A stretch of DNA of 64,000 nt, taken from the NCBI RefSeq assembly GCF_947507565.1, contig NC_089175.1, forward strand, positions 7,243,733 through 7,307,732. Reading direction: 5' to 3'. The position numbers and the translations under genes were made by a program. This stretch comes from Oscarella lobularis (Eukaryota > Porifera > Homoscleromorpha > Homosclerophorida > Oscarellidae). Within the stretch, counting starts at the first letter, position 1. The number at the start of each line of letters is the position of its first letter. The notes under the pieces were generated by a model that saw only the letters and a list, made by a program, of their open reading frames with translations, was not told the DNA's origin and did no database searches. Below are positions 11,086 through 22,308 of this stretch, piece by piece.

Positions 11086-12140
11086 TAAGCAGTTCAGATC
11101 AAATGCAAAGAACCTGAACGGAAACGAGAAATCTTTTGCGCTCTCTTGGCAAATCATTAAATAGCTTGACGTAATTGAGTGCCCAAGACGTTGTAAAACG
11201 TTTCTCCTCTAAAAGAGAATCCCAGCTTGGCAATATTCGCTGTGGATTTATATCTAATGACACTAGAGAGCAATCTAGTTTTAGACTTACATCTTATCTA
11301 TGGATGTACCACATTACCCAGTTTGAACGTTTCGTTTTGTTAGGGGTTTGTTTCAAGCGATTTGTTTCCGGCTCTCTTCCACCCGTAGCGATGATGACAG
11401 GTTAGAATGAATTCCAATAATCGTCCTAGAAGTCAATAATTAATTAATTAATTTGCTCTCATAAAAATGACAAAAAGTCTCACTACTTACGATTACGCCG
11501 AAAGCTGAAGCCGTTTTTCGTTTATTCAAGGAACAATACCGGGTACAATAGCCGAATGATCTCTTTCGTGGGAGAAATTGCATCCATGATGAGCATAGCA
11601 TCAGTGAAAAACGTTCCCCCTATGTGGACCCCTATGGCAAAGAAATCTCGTTATCGGACCAGCGGATTTCCTACTAAACGCGCTAGATCTACTCTATTTT
11701 GCTAGTATAACAACCCCGCGCGATTAAAACAATTCGTGCGAGACAAAATTCGCGAAGAAAAACGCGAATATTTTCGAGGAGCACAAAGCGTACCTGTTCG
11801 ATGTTTTCACGGCTTCTCTTCGAACTTGAACGTGAATTTTCGATCCCACGGCGCTTCGTAGTTGTCGATCGCTGCAAGAAAACGAGGCGAATGTGATCGA
11901 TGACGTCTGTTCGCCTTTTTCACTGCGAAAAACGGGCGCACGATAGCTCATACGCTTACCGACGCCTATTTTGCATTCGTTGATGGCTCCCACGCTGTCG
12001 TTGTAGCCGAAATCCGCCGTTTTCTTCTTCTACGCGACGTTCTTCTTCGATCACGTGCTCGCGCTCCCTTATGTCCCGTTCGACGATCCCGCGAAAGAGC
12101 CGATATTCAATCCTAATCTACGCGAAACGTACGACATTTT
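11086..12140. other. Intergenic, with possible - strand exon relics at about 11810-12010
   Basis: On the - strand a segment near 12010-11955 ends in a donor-like GTAAGCG. A second segment near 11880-11815 begins after TTGCAG and reads AIDNYEAPWDRKFTFKFEEKP before a stop. The product is not recognised and the evidence is only two splice-like ends. The rest shows nothing. Confidence 0.2.
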
Positions 12141-12317
12141 AGATAGAACAAGAGCCCAACGCTGATTGGTTGTCTGCATTCCGCAAATGTTTATGCATCT
12201 CGTGAGTCGTGACATCATTAGGAGCCCCAAACGCTCCGGTCCCCCGAACCTTTTGTCCATCTCTCTCGCGATCTCGCTTTGTTTTTGTTCGATCGTACTC
12301 GATCCAGTTCTCGAAGA
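12141..12317 (+). promoter_or_regulatory. Promoter region of CARD-Kelch copy 3
   Basis: Carries the same layout as copy 1 (cgtgacatcattaggagcc, then CGGTCCCCCGAACCTTTTGT), but the CRE core is altered to TGACATCA. An inverted CCAAT (GATTGG) is at about 12162-12167. Confidence 0.4.
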
Positions 12318-13688
12318 ATGGACGAAAGATGGAAAACGCTCGTGTTCCCAATTCTTCCCGATCTCATTGAAATTCTCTTGCCTCTTGCTCTACTCACTCG
12401 TCTTCTCGCCGTCGCTCTCATCACTACACATGAGTTTGAGAGGCTCTCTCTTGATTCGATTGATGACGAGAAGAGATCGCGACAGCTTCTCGTTTCGATT
12501 TTACCGAAAAAAGGACCCGATTCGTTTGATCGATTTTTGAGGGTTTTGAAGGAAACCCAAGGCCAGGAACACGTTGCAAGAAAACTACTGGGAGAAGAAG
12601 AGAAACGCGAACAAAAACGTAAGGTTCAAGGAAAAAGGGAGATACATTAAAATCAATTATATGCATTTTATTCAAGGTGAAAATGAGATCAGGAAATTAA
12701 AAAGAGAATTAGAAAATAAGGAGGAAGAGAAAGAAGAAGCAAAAAACGAATTGAAGAAAGAGAGGCACGAGAAAAACAAGGAAAGAGTGACGAACATCGG
12801 TCTGAGAACTAAGGTGGGCGTGTCTAAAAAAACAAAATTTTTGGTTTTGTAATGAAAAACATTTAGTTTTCAATGGGAAGTCGCCGTCTGAAATGGGAGA
12901 CAAACATACCAAACATGCCCATTGATTGTCAGCCATTTGGAAATGTGGCTGAAATCAATGGAATGCTACATGTTGGTTGGTTGGATAGAATGTTTCAGTT
13001 TAAGAAGGGAGCGTGGGAGGGAGAGGAGCATCATCTGCCGGGGATTAACTGGATAGGGAGTGTCTTTGAATGTGAAGGGAAAGGATATGTCATGGATATC
13101 AATGACAGCTATCGATGTTCGAGTATTTATGAATGGAAAAGTGAAACGAGAAATTTGGAATTATTAACTAAAATACCAGATGAATATCAACTCAAATGGA
13201 GATCAGCAATTGGACACAATGGGAACATTTATCTTGTGGGAGGGAGATGGGAAGGGAGTGATCGAGTTGATTGTTTTGATATTAATAAGGGAGAATGAGA
13301 ACCAAGAAAGAAAATGAAGAATGAACGGTATGCGTGTTCATTGGCTGTGATTGATGATAAAATGTTTGTTGGAGGAGGGGTGGGGGCGGGGAATTCAGTT
13401 GAATGTTTCTCAATGGAGAAACAAGGCTGGATTGATATCAAACCAACTACAAAGGAAGAGTGTGAATTAGCATCATGGAATGGGAAACTCGTCGCAACAG
13501 GAGGAGGATGGGAGGAGGAATTTAGCAATTGTGTTGAAATGTATGATGAATTGTCTGGGGTATGGCTTCCATTGCCATCAATGAATAAGGGACGATCATC
13601 ACATGGTGCATGTACAACAAAAGACAATCATTTGTTTGTAGTGGGGGGATGGGGCGCAGAGAACTCAGTTGAATGTTTAAAAATGTAA
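12318..13688 (+). pseudogene. CARD-coiled coil-Kelch gene, copy 3 (one in-frame stop)
   Basis: Exons 12318-12618 (CARD, phase 1 end), 12677-12813 (coil), 12867-13688 (Kelch). The CARD keeps LLTRLLAVALI and ILPKKGPDSFDRFLRVL. The coil is Lys/Glu rich and ends VTNIGLRTK. The Kelch exon carries TGA at 13296-13298, the same Trp-to-stop change and the same neighbouring bases (GAGAATGAGAACCAAGAAAG) as copy 1. In other respects its first blades match copy 2 best. The mosaic suggests gene conversion between copies. A truncated CARD-coil-half-Kelch product is possible. Confidence 0.75.
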
Positions 13689-13689
13689 A

Positions 13690-14170
13690 TGTGATTTTGG
13701 GTCCCAATAAAAATTCGTGTTTTGTGTCGATCGCTCGCCGTTCACTTTTCTTTAACGATAATAATGAGGAAAACAATCAACAACGCCTCAGATTAATTTC
13801 TCGCGTTCCTTGATCAGCTTGAGATAAATGGCCTGCAAAAAATTAAAATATTAAAATTCTCTGAACGATCAGGAATTCAAATTCTGAGTGAATGCTCGTC
13901 GCATGCTTAAAGCAATCAAATACTCACCGTTCCAGTCCTCCCAACATCAGAGTTTTTTCAGAGAACTTGAAAACGAAACGATCTTTGAACCTTTCGCTGT
14001 CCTTTTCGAGTCCATTTGACGCACAGATAATGAGAGCAGCTTCAAACAATCCTCATACAAAACGATGAAAGCTCAAACGAGCGTATTTTACCTTCTAGCG
14101 GTCGGACAACGCAACAGCTACACGGTTTATGCGCGGGAATGCGCGCGCTACAAAGTCTACAGCGAAAAAA
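13690..14170 (-). other. Conserved 3' flank module 3 (antisense exon-like frame open)
   Basis: Shortened version of the shared flank. Here the antisense exon between TGAAG/CTGCTCTC and ACG/GTGAGTA reads through (SNGLEKDSERFKDRFVFKF, then SEKTLMLGGLER). This supports a once-coding antisense gene. No family recognised. Confidence 0.35.
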
Positions 14171-14345
14171 CTAATGGCAATTTAAATGGCAATAATCTAT
14201 ATTATCACGAGAATGAAACAAAGGCGAAGACTCCCACAAAGAAACGGAGAGAAAGAACTCGCCAAAAATAATATTAAGACTTAATTAATTAATATTAATA
14301 AGTACCTATTAACTAAAGAAGAAACTAAATAAAATGTTCATACTA

Positions 14346-15520
14346 TTATATCAGATTATGATGACGCAACGGCATCGTGTGACTCTGCTGCTGTTGACCA
14401 CGCCCACGTCCACTACCAATCATTTCCGATATATTAAATCGGTTGCCATAGTGTTGAGGTGTGGCCTGTTGAACAGATTGATTCCCCGTAAGACGTTCAA
14501 TGCTGAAAGGTTGATTGGCCATGTATTGTTGTTGCTGTTGTTCTAGCATTGCACTCTCATGAATGGCTCTTATGGAAAACTGGCTATTGAATTCCTTATG
14601 AGGGGTTATATATTTTGTAGGACTATATGTCGTGGGTTGTTGATATCGAGGCATAGGTTCCTGATAATGGATTGTTGATGATGATGAAGCAGTGAGAGCT
14701 TGCACTGAGAATGAATCAAGGGATGCCGGTTGATATGAATGAGTTTGTCGAGGCGGTTGTTGGCAATCTTGATATTGACAGGATTGATACATATATGGTG
14801 ACGTCATTAGATCTATTCCATCCGAATAATGATTGGTTGTTGCTGGTGTTGTCGTTGCTATGGGAGCTAGTGACGTCATTAGGGAATTGAGAGGTTCCCA
14901 GTTGATTGATGAGCTGATATCGTCGATTTCGTTAAAGAGAGGCGATGAGACGTCGAGACTGGGAGGCGGATTGAAATCAACCCTATCCTCCCTTTCTTCA
15001 TCTCCCCCTGTATTGCTACATTGGACTCCCATCTCTTTCTTCTCATTCAATAAGGATTCGAGACGCTTCTTCTCCTTCTCACACTCAGATACTTTCTTCT
15101 TTAATTCTCTCAGCTCATCAACCTCATCTATGTATTAATCTTTATTATTGATACCATATATTGATTTTGGATGTACCTCTAATATTCTGTTCTTCAAATT
15201 TTGCCTTTAATTCCTCTTGCTCCTTGAGCAACTTCTCTATGAATTCTCTGCTTTTCTGAAGTACATATATCTGACCCAACTAACAAAAGAAATAAATAGA
15301 TACTATTTGGAGAAATTGAGAACCCTCTTACATTTAGATCTTTGGGTCGATCGAAGGGTAGAAGGTCGCCCAGGCGTTGAATCTGATCAGTGACATACTG
15401 CTTCCGTTTTTTCTCGACTAAAAATGACGTAGTATGCCTCAAAGAAAAAATAATATTCGAGTCCTCACCTTCTGCGTGATATTTCCGCTTTCCTTCGCAA
15501 CGCTCCCTTCGTATCGACAC
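14346..15520 (-). CDS. bHLH-leucine zipper transcription factor
   Basis: Five exons on the - strand. Exon 1 (15520-15469) starts MSIRRERCEGKRKYHAE. The next gives VEKKRKQYVTDQIQRLGDLL, completing a basic region with the H-x-x-x-E-x-x-(K)R pattern of E-box binders, then helix 1 and loop (PFDRPKDLN). Helix 2 follows (LGQIYVLQKSREFIEKLL) and then heptads KEQEEL, DEVDELRELKKKV and KRLESLL, which make a leucine zipper. The last large exon encodes a Pro/Gln/Ser-rich tail with polyQ tracts, typical of an activation domain. Introns are about 50-60 bp. The gene is divergent from HYOU1 and shares its promoter. The exact bHLH-ZIP subfamily (USF/MLX/MITF-like) cannot be fixed by eye, and an upstream non-coding exon is possible. 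Confidence 0.82.
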
Positions 15521-15888
15521 TTAGAATGCAAGACAACTCTATTCGCCTACTCCTTCTTACGTCGCAGTGGCAAACGTGCGTCGTTTTCGCTTCGTTTTCG
15601 GCTGGTCTTTGCCGCTGTCGGCCATCGATAGCGCGCTTCTAGCTAACGTTCAAAGACGTCACAGGGAAGACGTCAGATATACTGACGTCACTTGACGTCA
15701 CAGACCTTCTTCCCCGCGCGCTAAGATGCGTAGGTGTCCTCAGAGACGTCACCTCCCCCGTGCGAGAGAGCCAATCAGAAAAGGCCAAGTACGTCTCTTC
15801 CGCCAAAAAGGCCACGTAGACGTCGTCGATTTCAGACGCCCACTAAAACGACACCGAATCGGAGAAAAAGCGATCGGCTCAACTAGAA
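15521..15888. promoter_or_regulatory. Bidirectional promoter between bHLH-ZIP gene and HYOU1
   Basis: A 368-bp GC-rich gap between divergent start codons. It has two perfect CRE/ATF palindromes, TGACGTCA at 15683-15690 and 15693-15700, plus further ACGTCA half sites. An ERSE-like site CCAAT-N9-CCAAG lies at 15771-15789 (consensus CCAAT-N9-CCACG). A CCACGTAGACGTC run follows near 15812. ERSE and CRE/ATF6 sites drive unfolded-protein-response chaperones, which fits HYOU1. Confidence 0.6.
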
Positions 15889-18800
15889 ATGATATTCGCG
15901 TTCGATTCGACTCGTTTCCGAGTCGCCGCGCTTCTCATCGTCCTGGCAACGCTTCTACAATGTCATTCGGGAGGTAAGAACACACGTGCAGGTGTTAGAG
16001 TGCCTTAGGGATGGCCTAGTCGTCCGATTTCGTGCGTTTCGTGTCGACCACGTGCATCTCCACGTGTTTCGTTTCTTTTAGCTGGAGTGGCTGTAATGTC
16101 TATCGATTTCGGAAGCGAATGGCTCAAAATAGCACTAGTGAAAGTAAGATTTATAGAATTCATAAACAGTGTAAAATATTCGATTTTTAGCCCGGTGTTC
16201 CCATGGAAATAGTTCTAAACAAGTGCGTTAAGAAATTGATGTGAGGATGTTGATTATATATATATGTATAGGGAATCTCAACGAAAAACGGCCAACGTCG
16301 TTTCTCTAAAAGGAAATGAGAGATTATTCGCTGGTCCAGCACAAACAGCTGTATGATAAATAATAATTATTATTATTACCTATTATTTTTTATTAGAGTG
16401 TTCGTCATCCGAAGAATGCCTATAAATATCTCCAGCATTTGATTGGGAAAAAGTACGACAGTCCTCACGTGGAACTCTTCAAGAAAAGGTCAATAATTTT
16501 ACTTAATTGAGTGAAAGTCCCTATTAATAATCTATGCATAGATTCCCGTACTATGATCTAACAAAGGACGTCATCAGAGACACAGTCATATTTCAACATG
16601 ACGGGTAAAAATAAAATAAATAAAATCGATTTATTTAATTATTTTCTTTTTAGAAATACGACGTATTCTGTCGAGGAACTCCTAGCAATGATATTCAAAA
16701 ATGCTAAATCCGTAGCAGAAGCTTATGCAGATCAACCCATACAAGACGTTGTCATAACAGTCCCTCCCTTTTTTAATCAAGCAGAAAGAAGATCAGTCTT
16801 GAAGCAAGGATACTAGTTATATAATTAATTAATTAGATTATATTGAGTGCTATTTTTAGTGCTGCCAAATTGGGTCAACTCAAAGTTCTGCAACTCATGA
16901 ACGACAATACAGCGTGTTAGCATTATTAGTCTATTGATTTTTAGAATAAATAAATTATTATTAGTTGCTTTGAATTATGGAGTTTTTCGGAGAGCTGATT
17001 TCAATGCCACGCCCACTAATATATTATTCTACGACATGGGATCAAGTAGCACAGTGGCAACATTAGCATGTAAGAGACCCTAAGTCTCATATATGAAGAG
17101 ATCTCCTATGACGTTTCTTATATATTAGCTTATCAGACAGTCAAGATAAAGGAGGGTACAATCAGTGAGACAGTCCCTCAATTGACTGTAAAGGGAGTAG
17201 GGTAAGCACTTCATTAATTAATTAGAATCTACTGTATATTAAATCTAATTTTTAATAATTAATTTAATTAATGCGTTATCACTATTCTTAATAAAATAAA
17301 TAAATAATAATTCATCTAAAGGGAGTAAGCACGTAATTAATTAATTGGAGTCTTCTGTATAATAAATCTAATTTTTTAATAATTAATTTAATTAATGCAT
17401 TATCAATATTTCTTAATAAAATAAATAAATAAGTAATTCATCTAAAGGGAGTAGGGTAAGCTCTTAATTAATTAATTGGAATCTACTGTATATTAAATCT
17501 AATTTTTAATAATTAATTTTATTAATGCATCATCAATATTTCTTAATAAAAATAACTAATAATTTATCTAATGCTTAGGTATGATCCTTACTTGGGTGGA
17601 CTTGATTTTGATTTGAAAATGAGGGAGATTCTTGTGAAAAAGTTTCTAGTAAAGAATACAAAATTAATTAATTATCTTGATCTTCTAATTATTGGTTTCT
17701 GTTAGGATCAAGGCAAATATAAATCTGACGTCACTAAATCCGTGAGAGCAATGGCGAAATTATTAAAAGAAGCAAATCGCGTCAAAACTGTTCTGAGCGC
17801 AAATACGGAACATTTATCACAAGTAATTAATAATCAATAATCATTATTGATTAATAAAGTCTCCTCCTTAGATTGAAGGATTAATTGATGATATTGATTT
17901 TCGCGCCATTGTAACGCGCGAAGAATTCGAGATAGCGTGCGCCGATTTATTCGAGAGAGTCCAACGCCCCGTGGAAGAAGCATTGAAATCATCACAAATA
18001 ACAATGGTATAAAAACCAAGGGGAAGAGATTAAATAAATTAATAATTATGACCACGTGTTTTTACACAGATGGAAGTAGATCAGGTGATCATTATAGGAG
18101 GAGGATCAAGAATACCCAAAGTCCAAGAGCTCTTACTCAAAACCGTAGAAAGGTAATTCAAATAAATTGAAAAACTGATTATTGATCTATTGATTTTTAT
18201 TACAGATCTGAATTGGGGAAAAGTCTAAATGCCGATGAAGCAGCTGCATTAGGTAAAAATAAATAATTCAGGGTTCTGACCCATATTACAGTAGAATTAG
18301 ACGTTCAAACGTTCAAAGTACAAACATTCGAACGTTCGAGACAAGCCTAAAGCCAAAATCGCATAGAGAAAACACTTGATGCTTTTCTAAGAACTCTGTC
18401 ATTTTTTGACATTTACAAGAATTTTTATATAGTAACCGCGCTCCCTAAAATTGTTTTGTTATGGCTTTGCTCTCAGACCCCCTTCCGATTGAGAAAATCC
18501 TCGGCAGAACCCTTATAATAGATAATTAAATAATGTAATTTTTTATAGGAGCTGTCTATGTGGGAGCATTTTTGAGCAAAGCGTTTCGCGTCAAAAAATT
18601 CGCAATCAAAGACGCAAACTTATTTCCCATACAGGTAATTAAATAATTAATTAATTAATTATTATATTTGTACCTGTTTCTTCTCAGGTTTCTTTCGAAA
18701 AAGACAGGATTGATGATGAGGGTGTTGCGTCTGTGAGACGCGTCACTCGAACCCTGTTCAACCGGAATAACCCGTTTCCTCAAAAGAAAGTGATGACGTT

Positions 18801-21095
18801 CAACAAACAAAACAAGGACTTTGCTCTCACACTCGACTACGGGGAAATCGACTTCTTATCCAGAGAACAACTCAGGTTAAATAAATCAATAAAATAAATA
18901 CCTGTTGTAGTTGATATTGATCTTTTTTTGTCTAGTTTTCTTGGCTCTTTGAATTTGACTAAAGCTTCGTTTTCTGGCGTTGAGACTGTGATGTCGAAGC
19001 ATAGTGGAAGTGGAATTGAATCCAAGGGAATCAAAGCTCATTTTCAATTGGACGGAAGTGGACTTATTGGCATTGAAAAAGTCGAAGCCGTTTTCGAAAA
19101 ACCGCCGGAAGCGGAAGCGGAACAATCGGCTTTCGAAAGCAAGAAAATTAGACAAATTTAAATAATTTTTTAATTAATTTATATATAGGACTTGGGAATA
19201 CCATATCAAGTTTCTTTGGCTCATCAAAGGAAGAAGAGAAAGAGAAATCGGACACGGAAACAAAGTCAGCTTCAGAAACAGAAGAGGTAATTAAATAAAT
19301 CAATAATTAGACTATTTACTCACGTGATGACGTAGGAAATGAGTAGTGACGAAACAGAGAAGACAGACACAGAAACGAAGTCAGCTTCAGAAGAAGTAGA
19401 ATAAATAGTTAATTAGTAGACTATATACTCACGTGATGACGTAGGAAATGAGTAGTGATGAAACAAAGTCAGCTTCAGAAGAGGTAAAATAAATAATTAA
19501 TTAATAGACTGTTTACTCACGTGATGACATAGGAAATGAGTAGTGATGAAACAGAGAAAACAGACACAGAAACAAAGTCAGCTTCAGAAGAGGTAAAATA
19601 GATAAAGAAATAAATAAATAGACTATTTACTCACGTGATGACGTAGGAAATAAACAGTGACAAAACAGATGAATCCAAAAGAGCGGGAGATACAAATGCT
19701 GATGAGACATCACGTGATGATGATGATACAAAAGATGAGACAGAAGCAGAGAAGGAGACAAAAGAAGATGAAACAGACAAACCTGCTTCAGAAGAAAAAG
19801 AAGATTCACCACCACCACCACCAGAAGAATCAAAGGAGTCTAAAGAGAGTGAGACGTCAAAAGACGAGGTTCCTCAAAGTGAGGCCCCTCAAAATGCGAC
19901 GACGTCATCGAATGCTACGGAGACGGATAAACCCAAAAATGCGACCGTTGCCAAGCCAAAGCCTTCGGTCATACGGGAAACTATTGACGTCACGTGGGAA
20001 ATAATTGACTTGGACGAATTACGTGAAAACGTTCTCGAAGAATCAGAAAAAAAGTAAGTGGAAAAAAATTAAATTTAGAAATGAATTAATTATTTTTCTT
20101 AAGACTACGCGAATTGGATGAGCGAGATGAGGAGAAATTGAAGAGAGAAAAGGCGGTCAATACATTGGAGTCTTTTGTCTACGAAACTCAAGATAAGATC
20201 GAAAGCGAACTCCTTCAGTCCGTTTCGACCGAAGAGGAACGCGAAAAGATCTCTAAAGAGCTTTCTGAGACGTCGGATTGGCTCTACGAAGACGGAATGG
20301 ACGCGACTAGGAAGGTGAGGCCCCTCGCGAGGATCCCGTCCCGTTCTTACGCGTTAGCGTCGTTCTTTTAGGAGTACGAGGAGAAATTGAAGACTTTGAA
20401 AGCGTTGTGTCGACCCGTGTTCGTTCGCGCGAACGAACGAAGCGTTCTACCGCAGGCGATCGCCGATTTGAAGAAATCTCTCAATCTATCGACTGCCTTT
20501 CATCGCCAGGCGAGCAATTTGAGCGAATACGAACAGATCTACACAGACGTCGAGTTAACGAAGCTCATCGAAGTGATAAACGAGACGAAAGTAAGGACAC
20601 GACGTAGATGAATGAATTTACCGGTCGCCATTTTGTTTTTCGTAGGATTGGCTCAACGACGCCGAAATTCGGCACAATGCGACGACTCCGAAGGACGATC
20701 CCGTCGTCACGGTGTCGGACGTGCACGAGAAAGGGACGAAGCTCGATCGCGAGGTGATGTACTTGATCAACAAGGCAAAATGGGCGAAACCACTAAAGAA
20801 GAGAAATGAGACGGCTAGCGAAGCGAAATCGGCGAAGAACGCGACGAAGATCGACGATAAGGCGAGCAACGATACCGAAGAAGCAAGCACGACGCCAGGA
20901 GACAGTGAAAAAGCGACAGAAGAGACGAAAAGTGATGAAAAGCCGGCTGAAAAGCCGGAAACTGTTGAATCCAGTGAAGAAATCAAAGTCCCTGAAGATG
21001 ATGCAGCGTCTGATGAAAAGACAGACGGTGTTGAAGCTGATTTAGGTGGCTCTGAAGACGATTCTAAACTTCATCATGATAAGGGCGAATTGTAG
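15889..21095 (+). CDS. HYOU1: Hypoxia up-regulated protein 1 / GRP170, ER HSP70-family chaperone
   Basis: Multi-exon gene (about 20 short exons). The start gives a signal peptide ([20 protein letters not shown]...). The HSP70-type ATPase domain follows, with [49 protein letters not shown], the YLGGLDFD block, [13 protein letters not shown] and the [15 protein letters not shown] block. A beta domain (NPFPQKK...TFNKQNKDF) comes next, then a low-complexity acidic linker starting [12 protein letters not shown]. The large alpha-helical GRP170 domain contains [36 protein letters not shown] and the [16 protein letters not shown] block. The protein ends HHDKGEL, a KDEL-like ER signal. The acidic linker is enlarged by tandemly duplicated mini-exons. 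The family works as nucleotide exchange factor and holdase for BiP in the ER. Confidence 0.93.
17186..17580 (+). repeat. Three-fold tandem repeat inside a HYOU1 intron, with duplicated donor
   Basis: A unit of about 125 bp is present three times, each opening with a version of AAAGGGAGTAGGGTAAGC. This is the end of the VKGVG exon plus its splice donor. Two copies keep the intact donor and the middle one reads GGGAGTAAGC. The rest is AT-rich (TAATTAATTAA). It lengthens an intron that is otherwise likely about 60 bp. Confidence 0.75.
19310..19700 (+). repeat. Tandemly duplicated acidic mini-exons of HYOU1
   Basis: Four units share the intron end CACGTGATGACGTAG and the exon start GAAAT(G/A)A. 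Exons of 60, 39 and 60 nt encode [20 protein letters not shown] or a shortened form. The fourth opens the long acidic exon ([11 protein letters not shown]). All are phase 0 at both ends, so exon number can change without altering the frame. Confidence 0.8.
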
Positions 21096-21660
21096 AACTT
21101 ACGTATTATGTATTGTAGTCGAAAAATTAGCAAATACTGTTGTGTTTGCGCCGACAACGATTCTCCTTCTAGTGGTCGCCTAAATTCAATTTAGGATTTG
21201 CAGATGAGATAGAAGAGAACATAGCACTGTGATTCTTCTCATGTAGAAATTAAGTTCCACTGATAAAACACTAAAAGAACATGTCTAAGTTCAGATTGAA
21301 AGGGTTTATGTTCGAGTTAGTCACCTAGAGTCGCTAAAATGATAACAAATCTCAGTGAGCATCACACCCCCTGAGAATGAATACTTAGACATATGGTTTG
21401 TTCACGACTAAAAATTGAGCATCATAACCTTAACACGAATTTGAATTAACCAATTGAATGTTATCTCTAAGAAAAATATTTTTCACTGTTGCGGAGAAAA
21501 CTCGTAGATAGACAATTACCGGTTCTATTAGGTTTGTCCAAAATCTTTGTTCTTAAATAAGTATTTAGAAAATGCTTTTGGAGTGGAGTGAGAACAGAAG
21601 AAGTTCACTTTCAGCTCTCCTACCGGTAATAAAAAAAATTTGAGGCAATCGTTGCATCGA
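21096..21660. other. HYOU1 3' flank, nothing recognised
   Basis: AT-rich sequence downstream of the HYOU1 stop, presumably 3' UTR and intergenic. No supportable gene. Confidence 0.4.
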
Positions 21661-21744
21661 CGACTTGCATGTATTACCACGACGTTCGTGTTTGGTGTAC
21701 TGGCTAGCGTTATCTTTGCATTTTCACGTACCTAGACCTAAGCA

Positions 21745-21985
21745 TGTAGCGAAGGAGACTTCTCGCGTCGATGCAAGCATTTGCCTACCTTCTCTCTTCA
21801 ATTCCGATCGGTAGAGGAAGACGTACACTCATGGCTGATGCCCATTTCGCTGTCTTTTGTGGAGAGGCTACGTTTGTCACGTGACGATTGGCTATTGGTT
21901 CTGCTTGACGTCATCGAGTCGCCAAAGTCCCGAACCATTTTACGATCTCCCGATCTCGCTCTGTTGTTTTGCTCCTAGCGTCGTT
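21745..21985 (+). pseudogene. Relic of a CARD-Kelch promoter / 5' region
   Basis: Matches the sequence just upstream of CARD-Kelch copy 4 (24375-24600): CCTAGACCTAAGCATGTAGC, the Leu-rich open frame starting MQAFAYLLSS, and the CACGTGACGATTGGC block. The CARD itself is absent. The relic runs directly into HYOU1 exon sequence at about 21985. Confidence 0.6.
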
Positions 21986-22200
21986 TTTTAGGAGTACGAG
22001 GAGAAATTGAAAGCGTTGTGTCGACCCGTGTTCGTTCGCGCGAACGAACGAAGCGTTTTACCGAAGGCGATCACCAATTTGAAGAAATCTCGATTTATCG
22101 ACGGCCTTTCATCGTCAGGCGAGCAATTTGGAACAGACCTACACACACTCCGAGCTTACGAAGCTCATCGAAGTGATACACGAGACGTAAGTGCGATGAA
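21986..22200 (+). pseudogene. HYOU1 exon fragment 1
   Basis: Begins with the acceptor TTTTTTAG and EYEEKLK, then [18 protein letters not shown], matching HYOU1 exon 20370-20590. A block after EKLK is missing and the later part has shifted frame. Not a working gene. Confidence 0.75.
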
Positions 22201-22308
22201 TGAATTTACTGGTCGCCATTTTGTTTTGCCCAATTTCTTCAGGTCCCGTATAAACCTACCCGCGAGGTTCGTCTTTACTGCGCGCAAGATCCTTTATCAC
22301 CTACGAAA

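Noticed and set aside
20712-21045. Extra Lys/Arg-rich frames over the HYOU1 3' end and acidic linker
   Set aside because: They are alternate-frame readings of the repetitive acidic coding exons and lack any independent support.
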